NCBI RefSeq assembly: GCF_022440845.1
Contig: NZ_JAKNTO010000001.1
Span: 2,852,001 to 2,916,000 of the forward strand
Length of the DNA stretch: 64,000 nt
Reading direction: 5' to 3'
Source of the DNA: Ruminococcus sp. OA3
Lineage (GTDB): Bacteria > Bacillota > Clostridia > Lachnospirales > Lachnospiraceae
Positions 1 through 7,125 of the stretch are shown here, in pieces. Each line of letters begins with the position of its first letter. Within the stretch, counting starts at the first letter, position 1. The notes beneath the pieces were generated by a model. The model was given only the letters and a program-made list of their open reading frames with translations. It searched no databases and was not told where the DNA came from. The position numbers and the translations under genes were made by a program.

Positions 1-233
1 ATATCATTCCAGTGGTATTTATTTATGTAAGTCAACACCTCAAACCCATCCATCTTCGGCATCATAATGTCCAAAAGCAGAAGTGAAAAATCCGATCTGT
101 GCTGTGAGAGAAGTGCAACTGCCTCTGCGCCGTTGCTGACTTCTACAATCTCATACTGATCTTCCAGAATAGCTGCCAGAAGAGACCGGTTCATCTCTGA
201 ATCGTCCGCAATCAAGATTTTTTGTTTATCCAT
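1..233 (-). CDS. Response regulator receiver domain protein, 3' part outside window
   Basis: Signal-transduction receiver (REC) domain, the phosphoacceptor half of a two-component protein. Reading the minus strand from ATG at 233 gives about 77 residues. They include the early acidic pair in ILIADDSEMNR and the phosphorylatable Asp in LLLDIMMPKMDGFEV, which match the CheY-like fold. The reading frame is open to the window edge, so the output domain cannot be seen. It could be a GGDEF, HD-GYP or DNA-binding regulator, or a stand-alone CheY. It is divergent from the GntR gene, with 160 bases between them. The receiver call is firm; the role is unknown. Confidence 0.85.
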   Translation of the reverse strand, partial: MDKQKILIADDSEMNRSLLAAILEDQYEIVEVSNGAEAVALLSQHRSDFSLLLLDIMMPKMDGFEVLTYINKYHWND

Positions 234-339
234 GATACTTCAATCTCTTTCATCATTTTACGATTTTAATTATAAATACACTTCCTGCAGCCTGCAACAA
301 TCATTTTGGACAGGTGTACACATAGCTGTGTTTTTTTTA

Positions 340-368
340 CTGACAAGCCGGCGTATACGAAGTATAAT
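340..368 (+). promoter_or_regulatory. Sigma-A type promoter for the GntR-like regulator
   Basis: CTGACA at 340-345 and TATAAT at 363-368 are separated by 17 bases, and an AGGGAGA ribosome site follows just before the ATG at 394. A short palindrome, GTGTACAC, lies just upstream at about 314-321 and could be an operator. That last point is only a guess. Confidence 0.6.
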
Positions 369-393
369 TGAAAGTAAAAGGAAAGGGAGATGA

Positions 394-1860
394 ATGATGG
401 AATCACAGGAAACCAAGTTCTCATTTATATACAATGAAATTAAGCAGCGCATCTTAAACGGGCAGGTACTTCCCGGGAACCATCTGCCATCTTCAAGAGC
501 GCTCTGCAATCACTTTCAGGTGAGCCGATATACCGTTAACCGGGTATTTGATGTGTTGAAAGAAGAGGGAATGATCGAAATTAAGCCTCGCCTCGCCCCA
601 ATCGTCCTCGCAGGAACAGAGCAACAGGAACCGGAATATATGCTGTATGATATTCTGAGAAAAAGAGACAGTATTGTGCAGATATATCAAACACTCGCAC
701 TGTTATTGCCGCCGCTTCTTGTTTTTGCTTCACAGGACTGTGATCTGGAGATGCTGCCCCACTATAAACAGGCTGTGAAAGTATCACGCCTGGGAATTGC
801 GGCCGGCGGCTGGCGGCCTTCTTCAGATTTTATAAAAGAAATACTGGAAATTGGCGGTAACCCTCTGTTTGGCAATCTCTATTCGATTTTTGAGCTTTAT
901 CATAACCTCAGTTTTTTTACGGAAAGATGTCCTCACTTTTTAGAGACCTTTCTGCAGAACTCTGTATCCGTGACGGGGATTATTATAGATATTTTAAAAG
1001 GGAACAATCCTTCTGTGAAACATCAGCAGTTCGCAGATTTAGGACAGAGATTTGCAGACACCATCACCACTACTTTAGAACATTTGGCGAACACGACGCC
1101 TCAATGTCCGCCCCAGGCTCCCGTTTTATTTTCCTGGAAACCGACACGAGGCAAGGATTATTTCTACTCAAGAATCATCAGCGATCTGAACCAGAAAATC
1201 GGCGGGGGGCAATATCCCCGCGGAACGTTTCTTCCTTATGAGAAGCAACTGGCCAGCCAGTACGGTGTCTCTGTATCCACAGTCAGAAAAGCATTGGATG
1301 AACTGGAGCAGAGAGGTCTTGTAAAAACCTTAAATGCCAAGGGAACTGTCGTCATTGAACCGGATGATTCCCGGGTAAATCAGATGCTTCCCACTCCAAG
1401 GCGTTCGCAGGAGGCACTGCAGTATCTGCATGCACTGCAATTGTTAATATTAATTATTCATCCGGCAGCTTCCATCGCAGCTTCCAGATTGTCTTCAACA
1501 GATTTAGAAAAACTGGAAGAGACATTCAGCCAGCCTGATTCCATTTGTATCATAGCTGTGTTTGAAGTCATTTTTAATCATGTTGATCTGAAGCCATTGC
1601 AGGTGATATTAACCGAAACGTTTCGTCTTACCGAATGGGGACACTATATAGCATATTACGATAACAAAAAACAAATCATTCAAAAGCTCAATAAAATTGT
1701 TATGGAAGCACTCCAATATCTGCACGAAGGGAATGTGACTGCTTTTGCGGACGGGATTACAGACTGCTATCGTTACATTTTAAAGCGCGCGAAAGAATGT
1801 ATGATAACAAAATACAGGTTTTACAGAGCCGCCTATATACGGATTCCGGAAAAATACTAA
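394..1860 (+). CDS. GntR-family transcriptional regulator with two winged-helix domains
   Basis: DNA-binding regulator of 488 residues. A GntR winged helix is visible at about residues 10-70 (the LPSSRALCNHFQVSRYTVNR segment). A second one lies at about 255-325 (LPYEKQLASQYGVSVSTVRK followed by GLV and a wing ending GTVVIE). Helical, partly hydrophobic segments follow each. Usual GntR proteins are 230-250 residues with one such domain, so this looks like an internal duplication or fusion in which each half is a winged helix plus an effector-type helical domain. No aminotransferase domain is present, so it is not MocR. Start codons at 394 and 397 both fit the upstream ribosome site. The target is unknown; the divergent receiver gene and itself are candidates. 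Confidence 0.85.
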   Translation: MMESQETKFSFIYNEIKQRILNGQVLPGNHLPSSRALCNHFQVSRYTVNRVFDVLKEEGMIEIKPRLAPIVLAGTEQQEPEYMLYDILRKRDSIVQIYQTLALLLPPLLVFASQDCDLEMLPHYKQAVKVSRLGIAAGGWRPSSDFIKEILEIGGNPLFGNLYSIFELYHNLSFFTERCPHFLETFLQNSVSVTGIIIDILKGNNPSVKHQQFADLGQRFADTITTTLEHLANTTPQCPPQAPVLFSWKPTRGKDYFYSRIISDLNQKIGGGQYPRGTFLPYEKQLASQYGVSVSTVRKALDELEQRGLVKTLNAKGTVVIEPDDSRVNQMLPTPRRSQEALQYLHALQLLILIIHPAASIAASRLSSTDLEKLEETFSQPDSICIIAVFEVIFNHVDLKPLQVILTETFRLTEWGHYIAYYDNKKQIIQKLNKIVMEALQYLHEGNVTAFADGITDCYRYILKRAKECMITKYRFYRAAYIRIPEKY

Positions 1861-1926
1861 TTTGTATTCACAAGTTAGAAATATCAGTGCAGGGATTCTA
1901 TGTTTCATTTACTGCTGCCTCTTTTT

Positions 1927-2127
1927 CTAACATTGCTCCGCTGCCCACTTCTCATAGGCAGATACACTCTCTTTTGGACGCTTCAGCCCTTCTTCCACCT
2001 GCTCTCTCGGACAGGCAAGATTCATGCGCAGGAATCCCTCTCCATTCCGGTATTCCTCTCCGTCAGAGAGATAAAGTCCACTGTGACTGCGTATAAAACG
2101 GCAAAGTTCGGTTGAACTTCCAATCAC
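1927..2127 (-). pseudogene. C-terminal remnant of a PatB/MalY aminotransferase
   Basis: About 65 codons that match the last part of the intact C-S lyase at 8201-9379, including the shared stretches SGLYLSDG, EYRNGEGFLRMNLACPR and the Ala/Tyr-Glu-x-Trp tail. The rest of the enzyme, including the pyridoxal-phosphate lysine region, is absent. Homology stops close to 2127, where AT-rich non-coding DNA begins. The fragment cannot fold into an aminotransferase and has no ribosome site of its own, so I call it a broken gene. It is a diverged copy, not an exact repeat, so the event was not recent. Confidence 0.85.
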
Positions 2128-2356
2128 TTTTTTGTTTTGTATTTTTTACTTCTTGTAGTGTAGTGTGTTATACGAACTGTCGGCGTTGCCGCTGTCAAAG
2201 CTATTGTGGAACTGTTCGTCCTCTCAAAATTGAAATGGGCGGGACTGTCAACGGCGGCGCTGTAAGCGCCGTTCATCTTGACCGTTGACTGGCTCGACTG
2301 GCTTTGCTATCCCCCCCTGTTATGCGATTGCGGCTTATACCAATAAGGCACGGCTA
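2128..2356. other. Non-coding stretch with nested inverted repeats, probable mobile-element DNA
   Basis: No gene is recognised here. The stretch has an 8-bp inverted repeat, GTCAACGG at 2247-2254 and CCGTTGAC at 2282-2289. It encloses a GGCGCT/AGCGCC hairpin at 2256-2270. The sequence leads into two mobile-element-type ORFs on the minus strand, so it may be the tail end of an integrated element. No complete recombinase is present. Confidence 0.4.
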
Positions 2357-2860
2357 TCACTTTTTCCTCTTTTCAGGGTAAAAGGCGAGAAACAGCTTGA
2401 TATAATCTGGTATTCTTGCAAGGTCGGGAGAAAAAAACCAAAAAGCAAAACCGTCACAGAATTCGTATTGTTTTCCGTGAAGGGTATAGCTTTTCCTGTG
2501 GTTACATGAACCGTCCTCTTTCATATTATGGCAATGCTTACAAGCTCCGTAAGCACCAGTAAAGGCTTGCTGTATATAGTCGGGAGCCTGTTCAATATCC
2601 TGTCTATGTTTGTCTATATTGCTGAAATACATGCGAAGAATAAGGTCATCTTCGCGCAAATAAATCCGGGCGAAGGATTTTTTGCTTTTCACGTCTACCT
2701 TCGTGTAGATTATCATTTTCCGCCCCCAACAATATCCGTCCCCAATTGTCTGGTTGCTGGTATATCCGAGCCTATCCATTTCAGCGTCAAAGGCTATTAT
2801 AAATTTCTTGTCCTTAGGACTGACAAAACTATAGGTTTCTTCTTTTAATAAATCTTCCAT
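2357..2860 (-). CDS. Conserved protein of unknown function, Cys/His-containing
   Basis: A 167-residue soluble protein whose function I do not recognise. It has a mixed alpha/beta-looking N-terminus (FIIAFDAEMDRLGYTSNQ, GDGYCWG, MIIYTKV), then CKHCHNMKEDGSCNHRKSY, a Cys/His pattern that could bind a metal. The C-terminus is aromatic (FAFWFFSP, LFLAFYP). Related proteins of similar length exist in Lachnospiraceae as far as I recall. The start at 2860 is chosen because GAGGAGAG sits just upstream. A longer start at 2911 would overlap the next gene by an ATGA. It probably belongs with the upstream minus-strand gene at 2908-3525, possibly as mobile-element cargo. Confidence 0.65.
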   Translation of the reverse strand: MEDLLKEETYSFVSPKDKKFIIAFDAEMDRLGYTSNQTIGDGYCWGRKMIIYTKVDVKSKKSFARIYLREDDLILRMYFSNIDKHRQDIEQAPDYIQQAFTGAYGACKHCHNMKEDGSCNHRKSYTLHGKQYEFCDGFAFWFFSPDLARIPDYIKLFLAFYPEKRKK

Positions 2861-2907
2861 CGATCTCTCCTCTAAGCTGTACGCCTTATCCGCCAAAGGC
2901 GTACTTG

Positions 2908-3525
2908 TCATTTTCTTTTACCCCTTTGCGGCACATAGCTTTTCGCCAGTTCGGATTTTTGGACAATCCGGGTCAGCCATTGTTTTTCTTCCTCTGTCAG
3001 CTTGTTATAACGTAACTTTGTCTGCTTGCAGAATACCATCAACAGTTGTTCCGCCCGGCTGCCCTTGAAGCTCGCCACTTCCTCTAAATCCCGCTTGAGT
3101 TCGTCCACAATGGTATTCTCCGGAGCGCTGTCGCTCCTGCCCCTGTGGGCTTCCCGTATGTCCTCCATGATAGCGTCAATATCGTGATGTACCCGGCTGC
3201 TGAAATAGTCGCCCTCCCGCACATGGGCGACTTGCAGCACTCCGGCAGTCTTGTCATGCTCACCCGGTTGGTACTTCTCCGCGATTTCAGCCCTCGCCAC
3301 GTCTACCCATGCGTTCAAGTTCTGTATCTGTGTGGCGGCGATACCCTCCACATAAATCTGTATATCTGCCAGCAGCTTGACAAAATCCGGGTGCGCCGCC
3401 AACTCACAAAGCAGAGCGGTGTCAATCCGTCCGCTTTTCATCAGGTCTATCATCTCATCACTCAAACGCAGGTCTGCAAGCTCGGCGTTTGGGTGATTGA
3501 TACCTCTCGGCATCACTCCAAACAT
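2908..3525 (-). CDS. Mobile-element-type conserved protein, N-terminus uncertain
   Basis: About 205 residues, mostly helical and charged, with no enzyme motif that I can name. The opening MPRGINHP and the later ADLRLSDEMIDLM, LLCELAAHPDFVKLLADIQ and LTEEEKQWL segments resemble proteins carried by Tn1549-like conjugative elements. That is from memory and not tested. The proposed start lies inside the last codons of the transposase remnant at 3513 onward, and the frame remains open upstream to 3598. The true N-terminus may therefore have been lost or replaced at that junction. ATG at 3513 (MPRGINHP) is an alternative start. It is followed closely by the Cys/His protein on the same strand. Confidence 0.5.
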   Translation of the reverse strand: MFGVMPRGINHPNAELADLRLSDEMIDLMKSGRIDTALLCELAAHPDFVKLLADIQIYVEGIAATQIQNLNAWVDVARAEIAEKYQPGEHDKTAGVLQVAHVREGDYFSSRVHHDIDAIMEDIREAHRGRSDSAPENTIVDELKRDLEEVASFKGSRAEQLLMVFCKQTKLRYNKLTEEEKQWLTRIVQKSELAKSYVPQRGKRK

Positions 3526-3926
3526 TTTACCATCCGTTTCAGATTTAAGGCCATAGTCGATAAGAGGCAGTGCGTTTCCGCTGCCTCTAACCCTCTCCTA
3601 TATAGCTTTCTTAAATTGTGTCTCGCTTTCTGGGCAGCAAAACTTCCTTCGCACCATATTTGGCGCTGTCCCAAAATGTAGGCGTGAAGCACTGTCCCTC
3701 TTTTTGCCTGACATGGCTTTACCGCTTCCTCAAAAATGTTTACGCGAACTGTCCGGCTCTTTTGACTGGAACTCACGCATCGGCTAAACATTGGACAGGA
3801 TTTACAGTCTTTACAGTCCGCACGATAAACCCTGCAGATATTGAATTCCTCTCTTTCAAGGCTACGGAGTATCAGACGGTTCCCGGCGGGACAAAGAAAG
3901 CAGTCTGTTTCTTTTTGATATTTAAA
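3513..3926 (-). pseudogene. IS1182-family transposase, C-terminal remnant
   Basis: The minus-strand frame reads through about 138 codons to the stop at 3513. It shows a four-cysteine region (CRVYRADCKDCKSCPMFSRC) followed by RKLYRRGLEAAETHCLLSTM and a terminal LKRMVK. This layout, a Cys cluster and then the last catalytic-Glu region with a Leu/Met-rich end, is typical of IS1182/DDE transposase C-termini. The N-terminal half with the first catalytic Asp residues is missing. The remnant is fused upstream to a DUF1801 gene fragment and downstream to another ORF, so it cannot encode an active transposase. The upstream boundary near 3926 is approximate. Confidence 0.7.
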
Positions 3927-4083
3927 TACTATTTTGCAATGTAATCATCATTTCTGTTAAATGGGAATGTGTTTCTAATGGCTGCGAATCTATATATTCT
4001 AATACTGTTTCAGGTGCTTTTCCGCAATAATGTCCCTGATTTGTTCTTTTAAATCCTCTTCCACATTTGGGACATATCCACAT
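3922..4083 (-). pseudogene. N-terminal fragment of a DUF1801 (YdhG-like) protein
   Basis: A GAGGAGG ribosome site precedes ATG at 4083. The 53-codon frame begins MWICPKCGRGFKRTNQGHYC, a zinc-ribbon start followed by ETVLEYIDSQP. This matches the N-terminus of DUF1801 'iron chaperone-like' proteins, which normally run about 140-200 residues. The homology ends and a stop appears where the transposase remnant begins, so the gene is truncated at the 3' end. The short product may still be translated because its start signals are intact. Confidence 0.7.
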
Positions 4084-4511
4084 ATTTTATTTCCTCCTCA
4101 ATTTCCGATTTTATGCTCTGTAACTTCTTGATAAATGGGAATTCATCACTATTTGTAAACATATAGGACTTCCCGCAATTTTTTTCTTCAACCCTTCCAT
4201 CATTAAATCAGATTATCTGTTTGAAAATCTATAAGTTCTTTCGCATGCTCAGAAAAAATATTTGTACAATAGTATCCTGTTATCAACTTCTAATTTAATT
4301 AATTCTACCAGATTTTTAATGAAATATATAGACATAATAATCATCATATTTTATCAGCAGACAAAAACTATCTATGCCCTGTCAAGGTGGTGCTACAGAT
4401 TCAAAGGGCTCCGAACAAAATATGCGCACGGGAAAAACTGGTTATGAGACTACATTCTCCCATACCAGACCTCCAAATTCCCCTCTTACTCAATACACAT
4501 TTTTTGTATCG
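4084..4511. other. AT-rich stretch without a recognised gene
   Basis: No convincing gene is visible on either strand. A minus-strand frame at about 4090-4190 (MFTNSDEFPFIKKL) looks faintly protein-like, but it overlaps the DUF1801 start and ends quickly. I read the stretch as decayed DNA between gene remnants. Confidence 0.4.
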
Positions 4512-4586
4512 ACTGTAATTCGGTATTCCCCTTTTTGCTCACGAAGCCTGCAACCGCTATATTCTCAAAAAGCGTCAGGTTGCTGG
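4512..4586 (-). pseudogene. ABC transporter ATPase fragment, copy of part of the gene at 14772-15533
   Basis: About 65-75 bases are nearly identical to 15165-15236 inside the intact ATPase gene, for example CCCCTTTTTGCTCACGAAGC followed by AAAAAGCGTCAGGTTGCT. On the minus strand this encodes the NLTLFENI-VAGFVSKKG segment between the Q-loop and the signature motif. Walker A, signature and Walker B are absent, so it is only a scrap. It joins directly to the dehydrogenase fragment that follows. Confidence 0.75.
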
Positions 4587-4587
4587 C

Positions 4588-4690
4588 TACATGATATTAC
4601 TTCTGGCCTCATAATTTTCCGGTTCTTTGACTGCGATTCTGCTGCTGTGTATGAGTGACTGCATCAACCCTTCCATCGGATAATCAGAGA
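4588..4690 (-). pseudogene. Iron-containing alcohol dehydrogenase fragment, copy of part of the gene at 18394-19566
   Basis: About 100 bases match 18816-18915 within the intact dehydrogenase at about nine positions in ten. Shared stretches include ATATTACTTCTGGCCTCATA and TTCTGCTGCTGTG. On the minus strand this is the helical segment just before the iron-binding histidines. It lacks both the coenzyme-binding and metal-binding parts. It is fused end to end with an ABC ATPase scrap whose parent gene lies about 3.5 kb from the dehydrogenase parent. Confidence 0.75.
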
Positions 4691-4753
4691 AAATCTTTTA
4701 TTCTAATTTATTATCACCTCTTATTCTGCTAAAAACACCACTTATTCTTCGTT

Positions 4754-5071
4754 TTAAAATGTTCCCTCTCCTTCAGATATAAGTAACTCCATAACTTTTA
4801 TCCATAAGTCCATGTCTATCAGATATGTACTTTTTTTCATGACTTCTCCGTATATGGAATTATCTGCCACAACTTTATCCATTTCTTCAATCAGGTCTGC
4901 TATTTGATCTATATGCACATTTTTCAAAGAAGAATTTATTTGCGTTTCGTTTACATAGGCCATCTCCAGTTCCCTTAAAACCGGCAGCATTAAGTAGGAC
5001 AGTGATTCACAAGATTTCAGCTGTTCTATAAGTCTTTTCAACTCCCTCTGTCTTTTTTTCTGTCTGGACAT
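4754..5071 (-). CDS. Small helical protein of unknown function
   Basis: A 105-residue, charged, probably all-helical protein. It starts MSRQKKRQRELKRLIEQLK, contains LRELEMAYVNETQINSSLK and ends with an acidic tail. An AGGAGG ribosome site lies just before the ATG at 5071, which supports real translation. No signal peptide, membrane segment or catalytic motif is visible, and I do not recognise the family. It sits about 30 bases upstream of the coding strand end of the MBL-fold gene but is read after it, so it may be the last gene of that operon. Confidence 0.55.
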   Translation of the reverse strand: MSRQKKRQRELKRLIEQLKSCESLSYLMLPVLRELEMAYVNETQINSSLKNVHIDQIADLIEEMDKVVADNSIYGEVMKKSTYLIDMDLWIKVMELLISEGEGTF

Positions 5072-5102
5072 GAATACCTCCTACTCTATAAGCTGGCACG
5101 TG

Positions 5103-6215
5103 TCACTTTACTTCACGCCACCATTTTTCCTGATAATGATTGATATCTGAAAAGTTTACTGTTTCTCCAATCCGTGGTGTTGACACAGAAATCTCAGAGC
5201 CTTCCGCTAGGTTGGTAAGCTGTTCTGCCGGATCATCCCATGAATGCCGGGAAAGCGCAAATCCCGCCCAATGGACTGGAATCAGCCACTCTGTCTCCAT
5301 GTCCTCCGCCGCTTTTAGGACTTCCTGTGGGGACATATGACAATATGGCCATTCCGGATTGTACTGCCCGTCCTCTGAGAGTACCAGTTCCGGTTCGCCG
5401 TAACGCGCCCTGATTTCCTTAAAAAACTCCCCATATCCGGTATCCCCTGTATAATATACTTTGTGATATTCATCCTGCAGGAAATATCCACTCCATAAAG
5501 TTTGGTTATTCCCCCATGGAAGCCTGCCAGAGTAATGCTGTCCGGGTGTGGAGGATATGGTAAGTCCGTCAATTTCCATATCCTCCCACCATGCAAACGT
5601 ATGAATTTTTTGCGGATCCACTCCCCACCTCTCCAAATGGTTCTCCACTCCAAGGGGCACACAATAATTTTTTACTTTCACATCTATATCCCGAATCGTC
5701 TGGTAATCCAAGTGGTCATAGTGGTCATGGGAAATCAGGAGAATATCAATTTCCGGCAGCTGATTAGCTGTCATTGGTACTTCAGCCATTCGTTTTGCCC
5801 CGGTAAATCCTACCGGAGAAGAATATTCACTTAAGATTGGGTCAATAAATACGGTCATCCCATGAATCCGTAAAAGAGAAGTGGAATGTCCAAACCATGT
5901 AACTGTCAGATCCTCCATATGCGCCTCCGGGAGTTCTTTCATTTTATTTACTGGAATTTCTCCGTTAGGCGTCAGCTCTGTTTTTTCTTCTTTTGTTGTT
6001 TCATCTGTTTCAACAATAAGCTGAAAATTTTCCGGTGTATGGAAAACTTCATCATAGAATGCCTCTGAGCGGTCTCCGTATTCAGCCTGCTGTTCCTTGC
6101 TTGGACTTTTCCCAAAGGAAGGCCATAACAGCAAAAACAGGCCAGCTGCCAATACAAGCCCCACTAAAACAGCCAGCAAAATAACAATTATTTTTTTAAT
6201 TCGTTTCTTGTTCAT
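5103..6215 (-). CDS. Membrane-anchored MBL-fold metallo-hydrolase (NAPE-PLD/UlaG-like)
   Basis: Metallo-beta-lactamase-fold hydrolase of 370 residues. An N-terminal hydrophobic segment (about residues 8-30) anchors or exports it. The metal-binding motif HDHYDHLD follows LLISH at about residue 160. Further histidines occur in PGQHYSGR, YTGDTGYGEFF and PVHWAGF, as expected for the Lactamase_B_2 group that includes N-acyl-phosphatidylethanolamine phospholipase D. Family members cleave phosphodiester or lactone bonds; the substrate here is unknown. ATG at 6215 is preferred over the TTG one codon upstream because of the AGGAGG spacing. It is the last or second-last gene of a minus-strand run that starts near 9379 or earlier. 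Confidence 0.85.
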   Translation of the reverse strand: MNKKRIKKIIVILLAVLVGLVLAAGLFLLLWPSFGKSPSKEQQAEYGDRSEAFYDEVFHTPENFQLIVETDETTKEEKTELTPNGEIPVNKMKELPEAHMEDLTVTWFGHSTSLLRIHGMTVFIDPILSEYSSPVGFTGAKRMAEVPMTANQLPEIDILLISHDHYDHLDYQTIRDIDVKVKNYCVPLGVENHLERWGVDPQKIHTFAWWEDMEIDGLTISSTPGQHYSGRLPWGNNQTLWSGYFLQDEYHKVYYTGDTGYGEFFKEIRARYGEPELVLSEDGQYNPEWPYCHMSPQEVLKAAEDMETEWLIPVHWAGFALSRHSWDDPAEQLTNLAEGSEISVSTPRIGETVNFSDINHYQEKWWREVK

Positions 6216-6231
6216 CAAATATCCTCCTAAT

Positions 6232-7122
6232 TCATAAGCATTCTATCACCATCCCTGCGAGGAGAGAAAAAAATATAATATATGCAATGTATAAGATAAA
6301 ATGCCGAAATCCCAATACAATTTTCAAAGCGCCTAAATTGGTTATTTTCGTTGCAGGTCCGGTAATCATAAACGCGGACGCTGCACCCAGACTCATGCCG
6401 GAAGTCATCCACTGCTGCAGCAAAGGGATGGTTCCCCCTCCACAGGCATACAACGGAACTCCTATGGTTGCCGCCATCAAAACACCAAATCCTTTTTGCC
6501 CCTGAAACAGATTTGCAAATAAATCTGCTGGCACATAACGCTGGAACAGCGCAGATAAAAGTACCCCCATTAGGAAAAAACCTCCGGTTGCTTTTATATT
6601 ACGCCCTATATTCTTAAGCAGCCTTAAAAGCAGATTGGGATCCGTATCTCTTCCGGCAGCTGGCTTAAATGCTGTAAACTTAAAAAATTTTCTGCCTTGA
6701 TAGAAATACCTTATACAAAGGCCCGCCCCGATGCCGCATAAAAGGCAGATAATAAAGCGTGCTGCCAGCACAGTGCTTCCCAGTGCCCCACTGTATACCA
6801 GCAGCTGCGGATTAAGCAGGATAGAACTTGTCATAAAAGCTGCCAGCATATCGTCTTTTACTCCTTTTTGCGAAAATGAGGCAGCAATAGGAATGGTTCC
6901 GTACATGCAGAGCGGGGAGACAATCCCCAACAGGCTGGCTGTGATCAGCCCAAGCACACCCAGCTTCTTTTCTGATATTATGTAAAATATGGAATGGATT
7001 TTATCCTTGGCAAATACCGAGATGACAGAGCCAAGCACGATTCCCAGAGCCCAGTAACCAAAAATCTGTTCCATCTGAACGCTAAAATAATACCACAGAT
7101 ATATAAATTCTCTTTTTACCAT
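6232..7122 (-). CDS. Predicted permease, ArsP/DUF318 family
   Basis: Integral membrane protein of 296 residues with about eight hydrophobic segments. Two half-repeats each carry a conserved loop, SPLCMYGTIPIA near residue 70 and GVPLYACGGGTIPL near residue 220. These paired Cys-containing loops mark the ArsP_1 (DUF318) permeases, some of which export organoarsenicals while most have unknown substrates. The start at 7122 lies three bases beyond the stop of the DUF362 gene, so the two are likely co-translated. An internal start at MEQIFGYW is possible. No arsR or other ars gene is nearby, so an arsenic role is not supported by context. Confidence 0.8.
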   Translation of the reverse strand: MVKREFIYLWYYFSVQMEQIFGYWALGIVLGSVISVFAKDKIHSIFYIISEKKLGVLGLITASLLGIVSPLCMYGTIPIAASFSQKGVKDDMLAAFMTSSILLNPQLLVYSGALGSTVLAARFIICLLCGIGAGLCIRYFYQGRKFFKFTAFKPAAGRDTDPNLLLRLLKNIGRNIKATGGFFLMGVLLSALFQRYVPADLFANLFQGQKGFGVLMAATIGVPLYACGGGTIPLLQQWMTSGMSLGAASAFMITGPATKITNLGALKIVLGFRHFILYIAYIIFFSLLAGMVIECL

Positions 7123-7125
7123 TTC

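Noticed and set aside
2285-2509. Plus-strand frame at the edge of the mobile-element zone
   Set aside because: It overlaps the minus-strand Cys/His gene and lacks both ribosome site and recognisable content.
4098-4190. Minus-strand frame resembling the start of an aspartyl/asparaginyl hydroxylase
   Set aside because: The similarity rests on one FPF-K-L-type pattern, the frame ends after about 38 codons and it overlaps the better supported DUF1801 start.
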